From: Stutzerimonas stutzeri
GTDB taxonomy: Bacteria; Pseudomonadota; Gammaproteobacteria; Pseudomonadales; Pseudomonadaceae
Direction of reading: 5' to 3'
Length of the DNA stretch: 64,000 nt
NCBI GenBank assembly: GCA_002387205.1
Contig: DGLA01000002.1
Coordinates: 186,001-250,000 of the forward strand
Below the pieces are notes generated by a model. The model was not told the origin of the DNA. It ran no database searches and saw nothing but the letters and a program-made list of their open reading frames with translations. Position numbers and translations under genes: made by a program. This document shows, piece by piece, positions 26,961-35,930 of the stretch. How positions within the stretch are numbered: position 1 is the stretch's first letter; each line of letters starts with the position of its first letter.

Positions 26961-27168
26961 CTGTACTCTCTCGACGGTCTGAAAGCAGCCGCGGTCCGAT
27001 GGAACGCCATGTGAGGAGTCGGTGTTCCAGCGGCTCGCGCTTGCTGTCGCGATGCGGGGCGAATTGCCTATGCGGGGCTGTGCTATTCAATCTGCTGCGC
27101 GCCGCAATGGCCCATTGCACGCTGTTATCTCCACGGCAAATACCAGGCGAGTGGCGGGACTCGCTTCG

Positions 27169-30123
27169 TCAATCCTTGGCATTTGTCGCCTCGACATACC
27201 GTGGCAGGGTGATGCGGAAACGGGTGCCGCGTTGGGTTTCCAGGTCTGCCGGGCTGTCGATATTGATCTGGCCATAATGCTCTTCCACGATCGAATAGAC
27301 CAGCGCAAGGCCCAGGCCGGTGCCTTCGCCAGGGTCCTTGGTGGTAAAGAAGGGCTCGAACAGGCGATCCTGGATCGACTGGGGAATCCCGCTGCCCTCA
27401 TCTTCGACGATGAGATAAACGGTCTGCTCGGCGACCTCGCTGCGCACCCGGATCGCACCGCCTGGGCTCGACGCATCGCGAGCGTTGGTGAGCAGGTTGA
27501 TCAGGACCTGGGCCAGGCGCTGTGGGTCGCCTTCGGCCGTATGGCTCGGGTCGCAGAGGTTGAAAAAGCGCACCTCAGTGCCGCGACGGTTAAGCGAGAG
27601 CAAGGCGATTGCATCCTGGGTCACCTCGGCGAGGCTCACCGGGAACATATCCTGTTGACGTCCGCCTGCGTGGGCGAAACTCATGAGGGACTGGACGATG
27701 CGCGACACACGTTTGGTCTGCTCGACGATCTGGTTGCTGATCTCCGTGATCTCGGGGTCAGCCTCCCGCTCTTCGCGCAGGTTCTGCGCCAGACAGGCGA
27801 TCCCCGTGATCGGGTTGCCGATCTCGTGAGCCACACCAGCGGCCAGGCGACCGATGCTGGCCAGGCGCTCGGAGTGAACCAGCCGGTCTTCCAGTTGCTG
27901 GGTCTCGGTGAGGTCTTCGACGAGCAGCACAAGGCCGCTGTTGCCAGGCGCCAGCGGCTCGGCGATGGCTGCCTTGTGCAGGTTCAGGCAGCGGCTGTGG
28001 CCGTCGAGTTGCAACCGCTGTTTATGCAGGTGTTCGTCGTTCTGCCTGATGAAACCACTGAGCAGGCTCTGCCAGGGCTCGGCAATGGTCGACAGGCGTG
28101 AGCCGACCACCTGCAAGGCCGGAATCTCGGTAAGTTCCTCCAGCGCTCGGTTCCACATCAGGATTTCCTGGTCCTTGGCCAGCGAGCAGACGCCCATGGG
28201 CAGTTCCTGCAGCGTCTGACGGTGGTAACGACGCAGGGCATCGAGTTCCGCGGCGAGGCCGGTCAGGCGGGAGTGATATTCCTCCAGCCGGCTCTCGATG
28301 AAGTGGATGTCCTCGGTGACGTAGCTGTCGGCGCCGTTCTTGTAGGAAAGGAAGTTTTCCACGATGTCCTGCGCGACGCTGGGGCCCATCAGGCCTGAAA
28401 GGTTCGCCTCGATGCGGTCGCGCAAGCGTCGCAGTGCATAGGGGCGGTGCTCATCGAACGGCAGCTGCAGGTCTTTCAGTGCCTGCTCGACCTCACGCTG
28501 GGCGGTCTTGGCGCCGAGCGGCTTGGCCAGCTGCGCGGCGAACTCCTGTGGCGAGCCTGCGGTGAGCTCCCGCCGTTGCGGGCGCCGGACATTTTCAACG
28601 GCACAGGCTTCGGCCGCGGCCTGCTCCTCGGCGCTGGTTTCGGTAAAGATCGAGAACAGCGAGAAAGCCAGCACGTTCACTGCCAGGGAGGCGATGGCCG
28701 CCAGGTGCCAGCTGGTATCGTCGAGCACATAGACGACGTTGAACAGCGGAATGTAGAAGCCGTCGAGATTGCCTACCAGCGGCAACAGCATCGTGACGAC
28801 CCAGACAGCGATGCCCGCCAGCAGCCCGACGATATAGCCGCGACGATTGGCCGTCGGCCAGTAGAGCACCGAAAGTACACCGGGCAGAAATTGCAGGGTT
28901 GCAACAAAGGCAACGATGCCCAGGTTCGACAGGTCCTGTTCGGCGCCCAGCAACAGGTAGAAACCATACCCGGCCATCAGGATCGCCAGGATCAGGCTGC
29001 GCCGGGTCCACTTCAGCCAGCGGTAGATGTTGCCTTCAGTAGGCGGCTGATACAGCGGCAGCACCAGATGGTTGAGCGCCATGCCTGACAGCGCCAGCGT
29101 GCTGACGATGATCAGGCCGCTGGATGCCGACAGACCGCCGACGAAGGCCACTAGGGTAAGCGCCTCGCTCTGCGCGGTGATGCCCAGGCCCAGGGTGAAA
29201 TATTCGGGGTTGGTACTGACGCCGAGCTTCAGGCCGGCCCAGAGAATCAGCGGCACGGCCAGGCTCATCAGCAGCAGATACAGCGGCAGACCCCAGCTGG
29301 CGCTGACCAGCGCTCGCGGGTTGAGGTTCTCGGTAAAGGTCATGTGATACATGTGTGGCATCACGATGGCCGAGGCGAAGAACACCAGCAGCAGCGTTCG
29401 CCATGGGCCTTCCTGCAGGGGCGTGTGCAGGGCCTGCAGCGCCGACTGGTTCTGCAACAGCCAGATCTCCAGCTGGTGCGGCCCGCCGAACACGGCATAC
29501 AGCGCATAAAGACCTATGGCGCCAAAGGCCAGCAGTTTGACCACCGACTCGAAGGCAATCGCGAACACCAGGCCCTCGTGTTTCTCCCGGGTGGCGATAT
29601 GCCGTGCACCGAACAGAATGGTGAACAGCATGATCATCACGCAGTAGCCCAGCGCTACCCGTTCCTGCAGCGGCTCCAGGGTCAGGATACCGATGGCATC
29701 GGCCACCGCCTGGATCTGCAGCGCCAGCAGCGGCAGCATGCCGATCAACATGACGATCGTGGTGAGTGCGCCGCTCCAGGTACTGCGGAAGCGAAACGCG
29801 AACAGATCAGCCAGCGACGCCAGCTGATAAGTGCGTGTGATGCGCAGGATTGGGTAGAGCAGCACGGGTGCGAGGAGAAAAGCGCCGCAGACCCCGAGAT
29901 AGGTGGCAAGGAACCCGTAGCCATATTGATAGGCTAGGCCGACCGTGCCGTAGAACGCCCAGGCACTGGCGTAGACACCCAGCGACAGGGTGTAGGTCAG
30001 CGGATGACGGATGACCCAGCGAGGGATGAGGCCACGCTCACTGATCCAGGCAACGCCGAACAGGAGCAGCAAATAGACGACGCTGATCAGGATCAGGTGG
30101 CTGAGGCTAAAGCTCATCGGCAT
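27169..30123 (-). CDS. cbrA: Sensor histidine kinase CbrA with transporter-like N-terminus
   Basis: Partner of CbrB. The 984-residue protein begins with a sodium/solute symporter (SSSF)-like domain of about 13 membrane segments (residues 5-500), then a STAC/linker, a PAS domain (about 620-730), a HisKA with GVAHEIGNPITGIA (phospho-acceptor His) and an HATPase with NLLTNARD, DEGSGIP and GTGLGLAL. It is also known to transport histidine in P. fluorescens. Its ATG (30123, or 30117) lies inside the end of cbrX, without a clear ribosome site, so translation is probably coupled. Confidence 0.95.
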   Translation of the reverse strand: MPMSFSLSHLILISVVYLLLLFGVAWISERGLIPRWVIRHPLTYTLSLGVYASAWAFYGTVGLAYQYGYGFLATYLGVCGAFLLAPVLLYPILRITRTYQLASLADLFAFRFRSTWSGALTTIVMLIGMLPLLALQIQAVADAIGILTLEPLQERVALGYCVMIMLFTILFGARHIATREKHEGLVFAIAFESVVKLLAFGAIGLYALYAVFGGPHQLEIWLLQNQSALQALHTPLQEGPWRTLLLVFFASAIVMPHMYHMTFTENLNPRALVSASWGLPLYLLLMSLAVPLILWAGLKLGVSTNPEYFTLGLGITAQSEALTLVAFVGGLSASSGLIIVSTLALSGMALNHLVLPLYQPPTEGNIYRWLKWTRRSLILAILMAGYGFYLLLGAEQDLSNLGIVAFVATLQFLPGVLSVLYWPTANRRGYIVGLLAGIAVWVVTMLLPLVGNLDGFYIPLFNVVYVLDDTSWHLAAIASLAVNVLAFSLFSIFTETSAEEQAAAEACAVENVRRPQRRELTAGSPQEFAAQLAKPLGAKTAQREVEQALKDLQLPFDEHRPYALRRLRDRIEANLSGLMGPSVAQDIVENFLSYKNGADSYVTEDIHFIESRLEEYHSRLTGLAAELDALRRYHRQTLQELPMGVCSLAKDQEILMWNRALEELTEIPALQVVGSRLSTIAEPWQSLLSGFIRQNDEHLHKQRLQLDGHSRCLNLHKAAIAEPLAPGNSGLVLLVEDLTETQQLEDRLVHSERLASIGRLAAGVAHEIGNPITGIACLAQNLREEREADPEITEISNQIVEQTKRVSRIVQSLMSFAHAGGRQQDMFPVSLAEVTQDAIALLSLNRRGTEVRFFNLCDPSHTAEGDPQRLAQVLINLLTNARDASSPGGAIRVRSEVAEQTVYLIVEDEGSGIPQSIQDRLFEPFFTTKDPGEGTGLGLALVYSIVEEHYGQINIDSPADLETQRGTRFRITLPRYVEATNAKD

Positions 30124-30283
30124 CGCGCTGACTCTGAAGGATAAAGGTCACCACGATGAGGATCAGCCACAGCAGGTAAGGCCGGTACCATGCACCATTT
30201 GGATCGATCCACCAATCCATGATTGCGGGGGAAAAAAGGTAGATCCCCACCACCAGGAGCAGCACCAGTCGGTAAATGTACAT
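30107..30283 (-). CDS. cbrX: Small membrane protein CbrX upstream of cbrA
   Basis: A 58-residue protein starting MYIYRLVLLLVVGIYLF with two hydrophobic segments (about 5-22 and 36-51) and a conserved middle SPAIMDWWIDPNGAWYRPYL. A small gene overlapping the cbrA start is described in Pseudomonas as cbrX. The long frame that continues to 30799 is a shadow. Its last 11-17 bases overlap cbrA. The biological role is not settled; expression coupling with cbrA is the simplest view. Confidence 0.82.
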   Translation of the reverse strand: MYIYRLVLLLVVGIYLFSPAIMDWWIDPNGAWYRPYLLWLILIVVTFILQSQRDADEL

Positions 30284-30324
30284 GCTCGGACTCGTGTCGG
30301 AAGTAGGGCGATGGTAACGGAAGC

Positions 30325-30356
30325 GGCTGGAAGCTAGAAGCCGAAAGCTTGAAGCC
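30325..30356. repeat. Degenerate GGAAGCT-type repeats, inverted relative to the heptad array
   Basis: GGCTGGAAGC, TAGAAGCCG and AAGCTTGAAGCC run in the opposite orientation to the GCTTCCA array 30 bases away. The two blocks can pair into a long hairpin between gluQ and cbrX. Confidence 0.6.
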
Positions 30357-30386
30357 ATAGAGCGGCAACCCTCCAATACTGGATTC

Positions 30387-30453
30387 GCTTCCAGCTTCCA
30401 GCTTCCAGCTTCCAGCTTCCAGCTTCCAGCTTCCAGCTTCCAGCTTCCAGCTT
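30387..30453. repeat. Heptanucleotide tandem repeat, 9.5 copies of GCTTCCA
   Basis: Nine perfect copies of GCTTCCA and a partial tenth, abutting the gluQ stop codon at 30454-30456. On the gluQ strand it reads TGGAAGC repeats. The tract is non-coding, of a kind that changes copy number by slippage. Confidence 0.95.
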
Positions 30454-31341
30454 TTAGACCAATTGCGCCTCGGCCAGCGTCCGGCTGCGTGGGATGCGTG
30501 CTGCGTCCCAACGGGTGGTGGCCCAGGTCAGTATTTCTTCCGGTCGTGCATCGCCCAGCTCGCTTGCGGTGGGCTGGCCGAGGGCACGCAGCGCGCGAAG
30601 CAGCATCGGCGTGGCCTCGTCCGGTTGTAGGGGAGGCGAACGGTAGCTCTTGCCGAGCTTGTGCCCGTCCGGCTGGATGATCAGCGGGACATGCAGGTAG
30701 CGTGGCTGCGGCAGGCCCAGCAGCGTTTGCAGGTAGAGCTGGCGCGGCGTGGAGTCGAGCAGATCGGCACCGCGCACTATGTCCGTGACGCCCTGCCATG
30801 CATCGTCGAGCACCACGGCGAGCTGATAGGCGATCAGGCCGTCCCTGCGGCGTATGACGAAGTCGCCGACCTCGCGGCTCAGGTTCTGACGGAACTCACC
30901 CTGGACGCGGTCATTGAAAGCAATTTCCCTTTCAGGTACGCGCAGCCGGATGGCGGCGTCGTCGGTGGCACGTCCAGCCTCGCGGCAAAAACCCGGATAC
31001 AGCCCGGCAAACGGCTGCAGTTGCTTGCGTGAACAGATGCAGGCATAGGCATGGCCATCCTGCCACAGGCGCGCGATCACTTCGTTGTAAACGTCCAGCC
31101 GCTCGCTTTGACGAACCATCTCCCCGTCCCACTCGAAGCCATAGGCTTCCAGCGCCTGCAGGATCGCCTTTTGTGCGCCAGGCATTTCCCGTGGAGGATC
31201 AAGGTCTTCCATGCGCAACAGCCAGCGGCCGCCGGCGGCACGGGCGTCGAGGTAGGAGGCGAGGGCGGCGACAAGCGAACCGAAGTGCAGGTAGCCACTG
31301 GGTGTCGGTGCGAAACGGCCTGTGTATGAGGGTCGGGACAT
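30454..31341 (-). CDS. gluQ: Glutamyl-Q tRNA(Asp) synthetase
   Basis: Glutamylates queuosine in tRNA(Asp); a paralogue of the GluRS catalytic domain that lacks the anticodon-binding part. 295 residues with the HIGH-like PTPSGYLHFGSLVAA and KMSKS-like GHKLGKS. The zinc ligands Cys-x-Cys-x11-Tyr-x3-Cys are in CICSRKQLQPFAGLYPGFC, exactly as in E. coli GluQRS. It lies downstream of dksA, the usual arrangement in gammaproteobacteria. Confidence 0.96.
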   Translation of the reverse strand: MSRPSYTGRFAPTPSGYLHFGSLVAALASYLDARAAGGRWLLRMEDLDPPREMPGAQKAILQALEAYGFEWDGEMVRQSERLDVYNEVIARLWQDGHAYACICSRKQLQPFAGLYPGFCREAGRATDDAAIRLRVPEREIAFNDRVQGEFRQNLSREVGDFVIRRRDGLIAYQLAVVLDDAWQGVTDIVRGADLLDSTPRQLYLQTLLGLPQPRYLHVPLIIQPDGHKLGKSYRSPPLQPDEATPMLLRALRALGQPTASELGDARPEEILTWATTRWDAARIPRSRTLAEAQLV

Positions 31342-31398
31342 GAGCCTGCTCGATCAGCGAGGCGGGATGCGGAAAGGACGCGGGACGGCCGAAATGAA

Positions 31399-31420
31399 GC
31401 GGGGCGCCGTAGCGCCCCGT
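31399..31420 (-). terminator. GC-rich hairpin after dksA
   Basis: GGGGCGC-TACG-GCGCCCC on the minus strand, followed by GCTTCATTT. A weak T tract, so partial termination before gluQ is likely. Confidence 0.5.
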
Positions 31421-31426
31421 TCGGGA

Positions 31427-31870
31427 TCAGGAACCGATCTGCTTTTCCTTGATCTCCGCCAGCGTCTTGCAGTCGATGCAGAGCGTGGCGGTGGGGCGGG
31501 CTTCCAGGCGACGGATACCGATCTCGACGCCACAGGAATCGCACCAGCCGTATTCGTTGTCTTCGATCAGCTGCAGCGTCTCGTCGATCTTCTTGATCAG
31601 CTTGCGCTCGCGATCGCGCGCGCGCAGCTCCAGGCTGAACTCTTCTTCCTGGCTGGCGCGGTCAGCCGGATCCGGGAAGTTGGCCGCTTCGTCCTGCATG
31701 TGATGCACGGTGCGATCGACTTCTTCCATCAGCTCCAGCTTCCACTTATTGAGGATGCCGGTGAAATGAGCGCGCATGTTGTCGCTCATGTATTCCTCAC
31801 CCTTGGACTCTTTATAGGGCACGAAGGCGCGAATCAGTTGGTTGCTGGGTGTCGTTTTGGTAATGGGCAT
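31427..31870 (-). CDS. dksA: RNA polymerase-binding transcription factor DksA
   Basis: Works with ppGpp in the RNA polymerase secondary channel to control rRNA and amino-acid promoters. The start at 31870 (MPITKTTPSNQLIRAF) gives 147 residues. It has the coiled-coil segment with the functional tip DPADRASQEEEF and the four-cysteine zinc site CDSCG...CIDCK. The N-terminal 17 residues differ most from other pseudomonads. Upstream is a divergent promoter region shared with the aminotransferase. Confidence 0.97.
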   Translation of the reverse strand: MPITKTTPSNQLIRAFVPYKESKGEEYMSDNMRAHFTGILNKWKLELMEEVDRTVHHMQDEAANFPDPADRASQEEEFSLELRARDRERKLIKKIDETLQLIEDNEYGWCDSCGVEIGIRRLEARPTATLCIDCKTLAEIKEKQIGS

Positions 31871-32062
31871 GGATGAACGCCTCTCGCTATGTCCATTGCG
31901 CAGGATAGTGAATCCCTCTGCCGGCCCGTGCCGGCCCTGCGGCTGCAAGCGGGCGAACTTACCAGATCGTATCGGGGTGCGCTACTCCCGAATATCACGG
32001 TGGCTGCGGTGTCAGAGGGACCTTCGGTAGAATTCACGTTTTGTACTCATCAGGAAGGTCAG

Positions 32063-33235
32063 ATGACCTCGTCATATAGCGCGCGTAGCCGTGCAATCGA
32101 ACCCTTTCACGTCATGGCCTTGCTGGCCCGCGCCAACGAATTGCAGGCATCGGGACATGACGTTATCCACCTGGAAATCGGAGAGCCAGACTTCACTACC
32201 GCCGAGCCCATCGTCGCGGCCGGTCAGGCTGCCCTCGCTGCTGGTCATACCCGCTACACCGCCGCCCGTGGGCTGCCGCAGCTGCGCGAGGCGATTGCCG
32301 GTTTCTACAGGCAGCGCTATCAACTATCCATTGACCCCGAACGCGTGCTGATTACTCCCGGCGGATCTGGTGCGCTGCTGCTGGCCAGCAGCTTGCTGGT
32401 CGACCCCGGCAAGCATTGGCTGCTGGCGGACCCGGGTTATCCCTGCAACCGGCATTTCCTGCGCCTGATCGAAGGCGCCGCGCAGCTGGTGCCGGTGGGG
32501 CCTGATGTGCGTTATCAGCTCACGGCCGATCTGGTCGAGCGCCATTGGGACAAGGACAGTGTGGGCGCCCTGGTCGCCTCGCCGGCAAACCCCACCGGTA
32601 CCTTGCTGACCCGACATGAACTGGCAGGCCTGTCCGCTGCGTTGAAAGGGCGCGGCGGACACCTGGTGGTGGATGAGATCTACCATGGCCTCACTTATGG
32701 CACCGATGCGGCCAGTGTGCTGGAAGTCGACGACTCGGCCTTCGTGCTCAATAGCTTCTCGAAGTATTTCGGCATGACCGGCTGGCGACTCGGCTGGCTG
32801 ATCGCGCCGCCTCAGGCCATAAGCGAACTGGAGAAGCTTGCGCAGAACCTCTACATCAGCGCCCCGACCATGGCTCAGCACGCCGCGCTGGCCTGCTTCG
32901 AGCCGGCCACCCTGGAGATTCTCGAAGCCCGTCGCCGAGAGTTCGCCAAGCGCCGCGATTTTTTGCTACCGGCGTTGCGCGAGCTGGGCTTCGTCATCGC
33001 GGTGGAGCCGGAAGGGGCGTTTTATCTCTACGCCGATATCAGCGCCTTTGGCGGAGACGCCTACGCCTTTTGCCAGCACATGCTGGAGACCGAGTTCGTG
33101 GCCATCACGCCGGGACTTGATTTCGGGCGGCACCAGGCGGGGCATCACGTGCGTTTCGCCTATACCCAGGACCTGCCGCGGCTGGAGCAGGCCGTCGAAC
33201 GCATTGCCCGTGGGCTTCAGAGCTGGAAAGGCTGA
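32063..33235 (+). CDS. PLP-dependent class I/II aminotransferase
   Basis: A 390-residue fold-type I aminotransferase (aspartate/alanine aminotransferase-like). Family marks: IGEPDFTT near the start, TPGGSGALLLASSLL, SPANPTGTLLT, DEIYHGLTYG and the PLP lysine in NSFSKYFGMTGWRLGW; the substrate-binding Arg is in HHVRFAYTQ. The ATG at 32063 follows AGGAAGG; the frame open from 31889 has no ribosome site. Its stop overlaps the sfsA ATG by one base. The amino donor is not determinable. Confidence 0.93.
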   Translation: MTSSYSARSRAIEPFHVMALLARANELQASGHDVIHLEIGEPDFTTAEPIVAAGQAALAAGHTRYTAARGLPQLREAIAGFYRQRYQLSIDPERVLITPGGSGALLLASSLLVDPGKHWLLADPGYPCNRHFLRLIEGAAQLVPVGPDVRYQLTADLVERHWDKDSVGALVASPANPTGTLLTRHELAGLSAALKGRGGHLVVDEIYHGLTYGTDAASVLEVDDSAFVLNSFSKYFGMTGWRLGWLIAPPQAISELEKLAQNLYISAPTMAQHAALACFEPATLEILEARRREFAKRRDFLLPALRELGFVIAVEPEGAFYLYADISAFGGDAYAFCQHMLETEFVAITPGLDFGRHQAGHHVRFAYTQDLPRLEQAVERIARGLQSWKG

Positions 33236-33942
33236 TGCGCTTCGCAACGCCTCTGGAGCAGGGGCGCCTGGTCCGACGCTACAAGCGATTTCTCGCCGAT
33301 ATCGTGACTGACAGCGGCGAGGCGATGTGCATTCATTGCCCCAACACCGGCTCGATGCTCAATTGCATGGGCGAAGGCGCGCGCGTCTGGTTTCAGCGCA
33401 ACAGCGACCCCAAACGCAAGCTGCCGGGCACCTGGGAGCTGGTGGAAACCCCGCAAGGCCGGCTGGCCTGTGTCAACACAGCGAGAGCCAACCGGCTGGT
33501 GGAAGAAGCCCTGCTGGCCGGTGTTATCGGGGAATTGAGTGGCTTTACCGCGATAAAGCGGGAGGTGGCCTATGGCGTCGAGAACAGTCGCGTCGATTTT
33601 CGCCTGGACTATCCCGCCGGGCCGGCCTTCCTCGAAGTGAAGAGTGTCACGCTGGGCTTTGGCGATACGGCGGTCGCCGCCTTTCCTGATGCCGTCACGA
33701 CCCGTGGCGCTCGCCACTTGCGCGAGCTGGCGGCGTTGGCACGCCAGGGTGTGCGAGCGGTGCAGCTTTACTGCGTGAATCTCACCGGGATCGAGGCCGT
33801 GCGTCCAGCCAGCGAGATCGATCCGCTCTATGCTGCGGCGTTAGGCGATGCGGTAGAGGCGGGCGTCGAGGTGCTGGCCTATGGCGTCGAGCTTTCACCG
33901 ATGGAAATACAGCTGGTGCGGCCCTTGCCGGTCATGCTTTGA
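33235..33942 (+). CDS. sfsA: Sugar fermentation stimulation protein SfsA
   Basis: A 235-residue DNA-binding/nuclease-fold protein named from a maltose phenotype in E. coli; true function uncertain. Signatures: RRYKRFLADI, HCPNTGSMLNCM, REVAYGVENSRVDFRL, VEVKSVTL-like FLEVKSVTLG, FPDAVTTRGARHLREL. It overlaps the aminotransferase by one base (TGATG), so it is translated by re-initiation. It is often found near dksA in gammaproteobacteria. Confidence 0.95.
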   Translation: MRFATPLEQGRLVRRYKRFLADIVTDSGEAMCIHCPNTGSMLNCMGEGARVWFQRNSDPKRKLPGTWELVETPQGRLACVNTARANRLVEEALLAGVIGELSGFTAIKREVAYGVENSRVDFRLDYPAGPAFLEVKSVTLGFGDTAVAAFPDAVTTRGARHLRELAALARQGVRAVQLYCVNLTGIEAVRPASEIDPLYAAALGDAVEAGVEVLAYGVELSPMEIQLVRPLPVML

Positions 33943-33988
33943 CCAGGCCTGGAGCGATCGGTTGGGTGCCGGTCGCTATCCGCATGGC

Positions 33989-35305
33989 CTAACGACCGTT
34001 GGGTGTTACCCGCCAGACCACGTTACCGACATCATCTGCCACCAGCAGGGCGCCCGTCTTGTCCACTGCAACGCCCACGGGACGCCCCATGGCCCGTTCA
34101 TCCTCGTCAAGAAAGCCAGTCAGTACATCCTCAGCAGCGCCGTCCGGCTCGCCATCCTTGAAGGGAACGAACACCACCTTGTAGCCGCTGCGTGGCTTGC
34201 GGTTCCACGAACCGTGCTGGCCGATAAAAGCGCCATGCCTGTATCGCTCAGGCAGCAGCGAGCCCTCGTAGAACGCCAAGCCCAGGGAAGCTGTATGAGG
34301 GCCCAGTGCGTAGTCGGGCACTATGGCCTTTGCCACCAGATCCGGGCGCGGCGGCTCGACGCGCTCGTCGACGTTCTGCCCGAAATAGCTATAGGGCCAG
34401 CCGTAGAAACCACCGTCCTGTACTGACGTCATGTAGTCGGGCACCAGATCACTTCCGATCAGGTCGCGCTCGTTGACAGTGGTCCAGAGCTCACCGCTGT
34501 CTGGCTGCCAGGCCAGGCCATTGGGGTTGCGCAGCCCGGACGCGAACAGGCGCACCGTCTGTTTCTGCGGGTCGACTTCGAGGATAGCCGCGCGGTTCTC
34601 CTCTGCCTCCATGCCGTTTTCAGCCACGTTGCTGTTGGAGCCGCTGGTGACGTAGAGCCGTGATCCGTCCGGGCTGGCGATCAGGTTCTTGGTCCAGTGA
34701 TGATTGATTGGCCCGGCCGGCAGATCGACCACCTTCTCGCCAGGTGCATCGATGCGGGTCTGGCCCTCCTGGTAGGCAAAGCGCATCAGGGCGTCGGTGT
34801 TGGCCACATACAGCTGGTTGCCGACCAGTGCCATGCCAAAGGGCGAAGTCAGGCCTTTGAGAAGTACCGTCCGGTTTTCCAGGGTGCCGTCGCCGTTGCT
34901 GTCGCGCAGCAGCGTGATGCGATTGGCGCTCTGGCCGCCGGATCCTGCACGCGCCATCACCTTTTTCATGATCCAGCCGCGTATGCCCGCGCCGTCGGGC
35001 TTTGGAGGCGCATCGCTTTCGGCGACCAGCACGTCTCCGTTGGGAAGCACATGGAGCCAGCGTGGATGGTCGAGGTCGTCTGCAAAAACCTGCACCTGCA
35101 ACCCGTCTGCCGCCTGCGGTTTCCTCCCGTCGGGCCAACCGACTGCCTGCGCAATGTTTACGGTGGGAATCAGCGACGTGCTTGGTTCAGGCAGTATGGG
35201 GTCGGGACCATAGCCGGCTTCAGCCGGTAGCTTCGCCATGTCGCCACAACCAGCAAGGCTGAGCATGACACTGCAGGTGACCAGATAGACGCAACGGCTC
35301 GGCAT
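33989..35305 (-). CDS. PQQ-dependent sugar dehydrogenase (sorbosone dehydrogenase family) lipoprotein
   Basis: A 438-residue lipoprotein (lipobox LSLAGC, Cys20) of the soluble glucose/sorbosone dehydrogenase beta-propeller family. Motifs: HPRWLHVLPNGDVLVAESD, NGDGTLENRTVLLKGL, SPFGMALVGNQLYVANTD, the GLRNPNGLAWQP loop and the FIGQHGSWNR signature near the C-terminus. Family members oxidise aldoses or Pyranoses in the periplasm with PQQ. No pqq gene is in the window; substrate unknown. Convergent with sfsA. Confidence 0.88.
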   Translation of the reverse strand: MPSRCVYLVTCSVMLSLAGCGDMAKLPAEAGYGPDPILPEPSTSLIPTVNIAQAVGWPDGRKPQAADGLQVQVFADDLDHPRWLHVLPNGDVLVAESDAPPKPDGAGIRGWIMKKVMARAGSGGQSANRITLLRDSNGDGTLENRTVLLKGLTSPFGMALVGNQLYVANTDALMRFAYQEGQTRIDAPGEKVVDLPAGPINHHWTKNLIASPDGSRLYVTSGSNSNVAENGMEAEENRAAILEVDPQKQTVRLFASGLRNPNGLAWQPDSGELWTTVNERDLIGSDLVPDYMTSVQDGGFYGWPYSYFGQNVDERVEPPRPDLVAKAIVPDYALGPHTASLGLAFYEGSLLPERYRHGAFIGQHGSWNRKPRSGYKVVFVPFKDGEPDGAAEDVLTGFLDEDERAMGRPVGVAVDKTGALLVADDVGNVVWRVTPNGR

Positions 35306-35339
35306 AGTGTGCTTCCTTGGGGGGGGCTAGGGGCTGGTT

Positions 35340-35867
35340 TCAGGGGGTGTCGTCCTGATCACGCCCCCTCTTGTCTGTATTTGCCGATTTGTGTGCAGCG
35401 TGCTGCTCAAGCCTGGGCATGAGAAGGAAAATCACCAGTGCAAAGGCTGTGGTCATAACGGCGGTGGACTCGTGACCGAGCCCCGTGGCGACGCCAATGG
35501 CCGCGGTCAGCCAGATCCCTGCCGCCGTGGTGAGGCCCTTGACGTCCTGCACCGAGCTGCCCTTGAGGATAGTGCCTGCGCCGAGAAACCCAATACCTGT
35601 GATGATGCCTTGCATGACCCGAGAGAGGTCTTCGATCGGCATCCCCGCTTCCAGCGGCACCAGAACGAAGAGGGCGGCGCCCAGCGAAACCAGCATATGG
35701 GTGCGCAGGCCGGCGGCCTTGCCCTTGTATTCGCGCTCGTAGCCGAGTACCCCGCCCAGAAATGCAGCCAGGACCAGCCGTACGGAGACACGGATCGCAT
35801 GCTCGAAGTCGGGGATGTCGGAAAACTCCGAGGCGACGGTGCGGCTCAGGATGTCCCACCATTCCAT
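35340..35867 (-). CDS. MgtC/SapB family membrane protein
   Basis: A 175-residue protein with four to five membrane segments. The MgtC core is clear: LAAFLGGVLGYEREYKGKAAGLRTHMLVSLGAALF and GIGFLGAGTILKGSSVQDVKGLTTAAGIWLTAAIG. This short form lacks the C-terminal ACT-like domain of Salmonella MgtC. Magnesium starvation adaptation is the family theme, but short forms are not well characterised. It is preceded by a DUF5924 gene on the same strand. Confidence 0.9.
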   Translation of the reverse strand: MEWWDILSRTVASEFSDIPDFEHAIRVSVRLVLAAFLGGVLGYEREYKGKAAGLRTHMLVSLGAALFVLVPLEAGMPIEDLSRVMQGIITGIGFLGAGTILKGSSVQDVKGLTTAAGIWLTAAIGVATGLGHESTAVMTTAFALVIFLLMPRLEQHAAHKSANTDKRGRDQDDTP

Positions 35868-35930
35868 GCATGCCTCCCTTGGCTGTAACTGACGTGCCTT
35901 GCCGTTCGAGTACCGGCTGGCTTCAGCGGT

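Noticed and set aside
30284..30799. Long open frame upstream of cbrX (230 codons in total)
   Set aside because: It overlaps gluQ antisense-frame and repeats; only the last 58 codons show a start, membrane segments and conservation.
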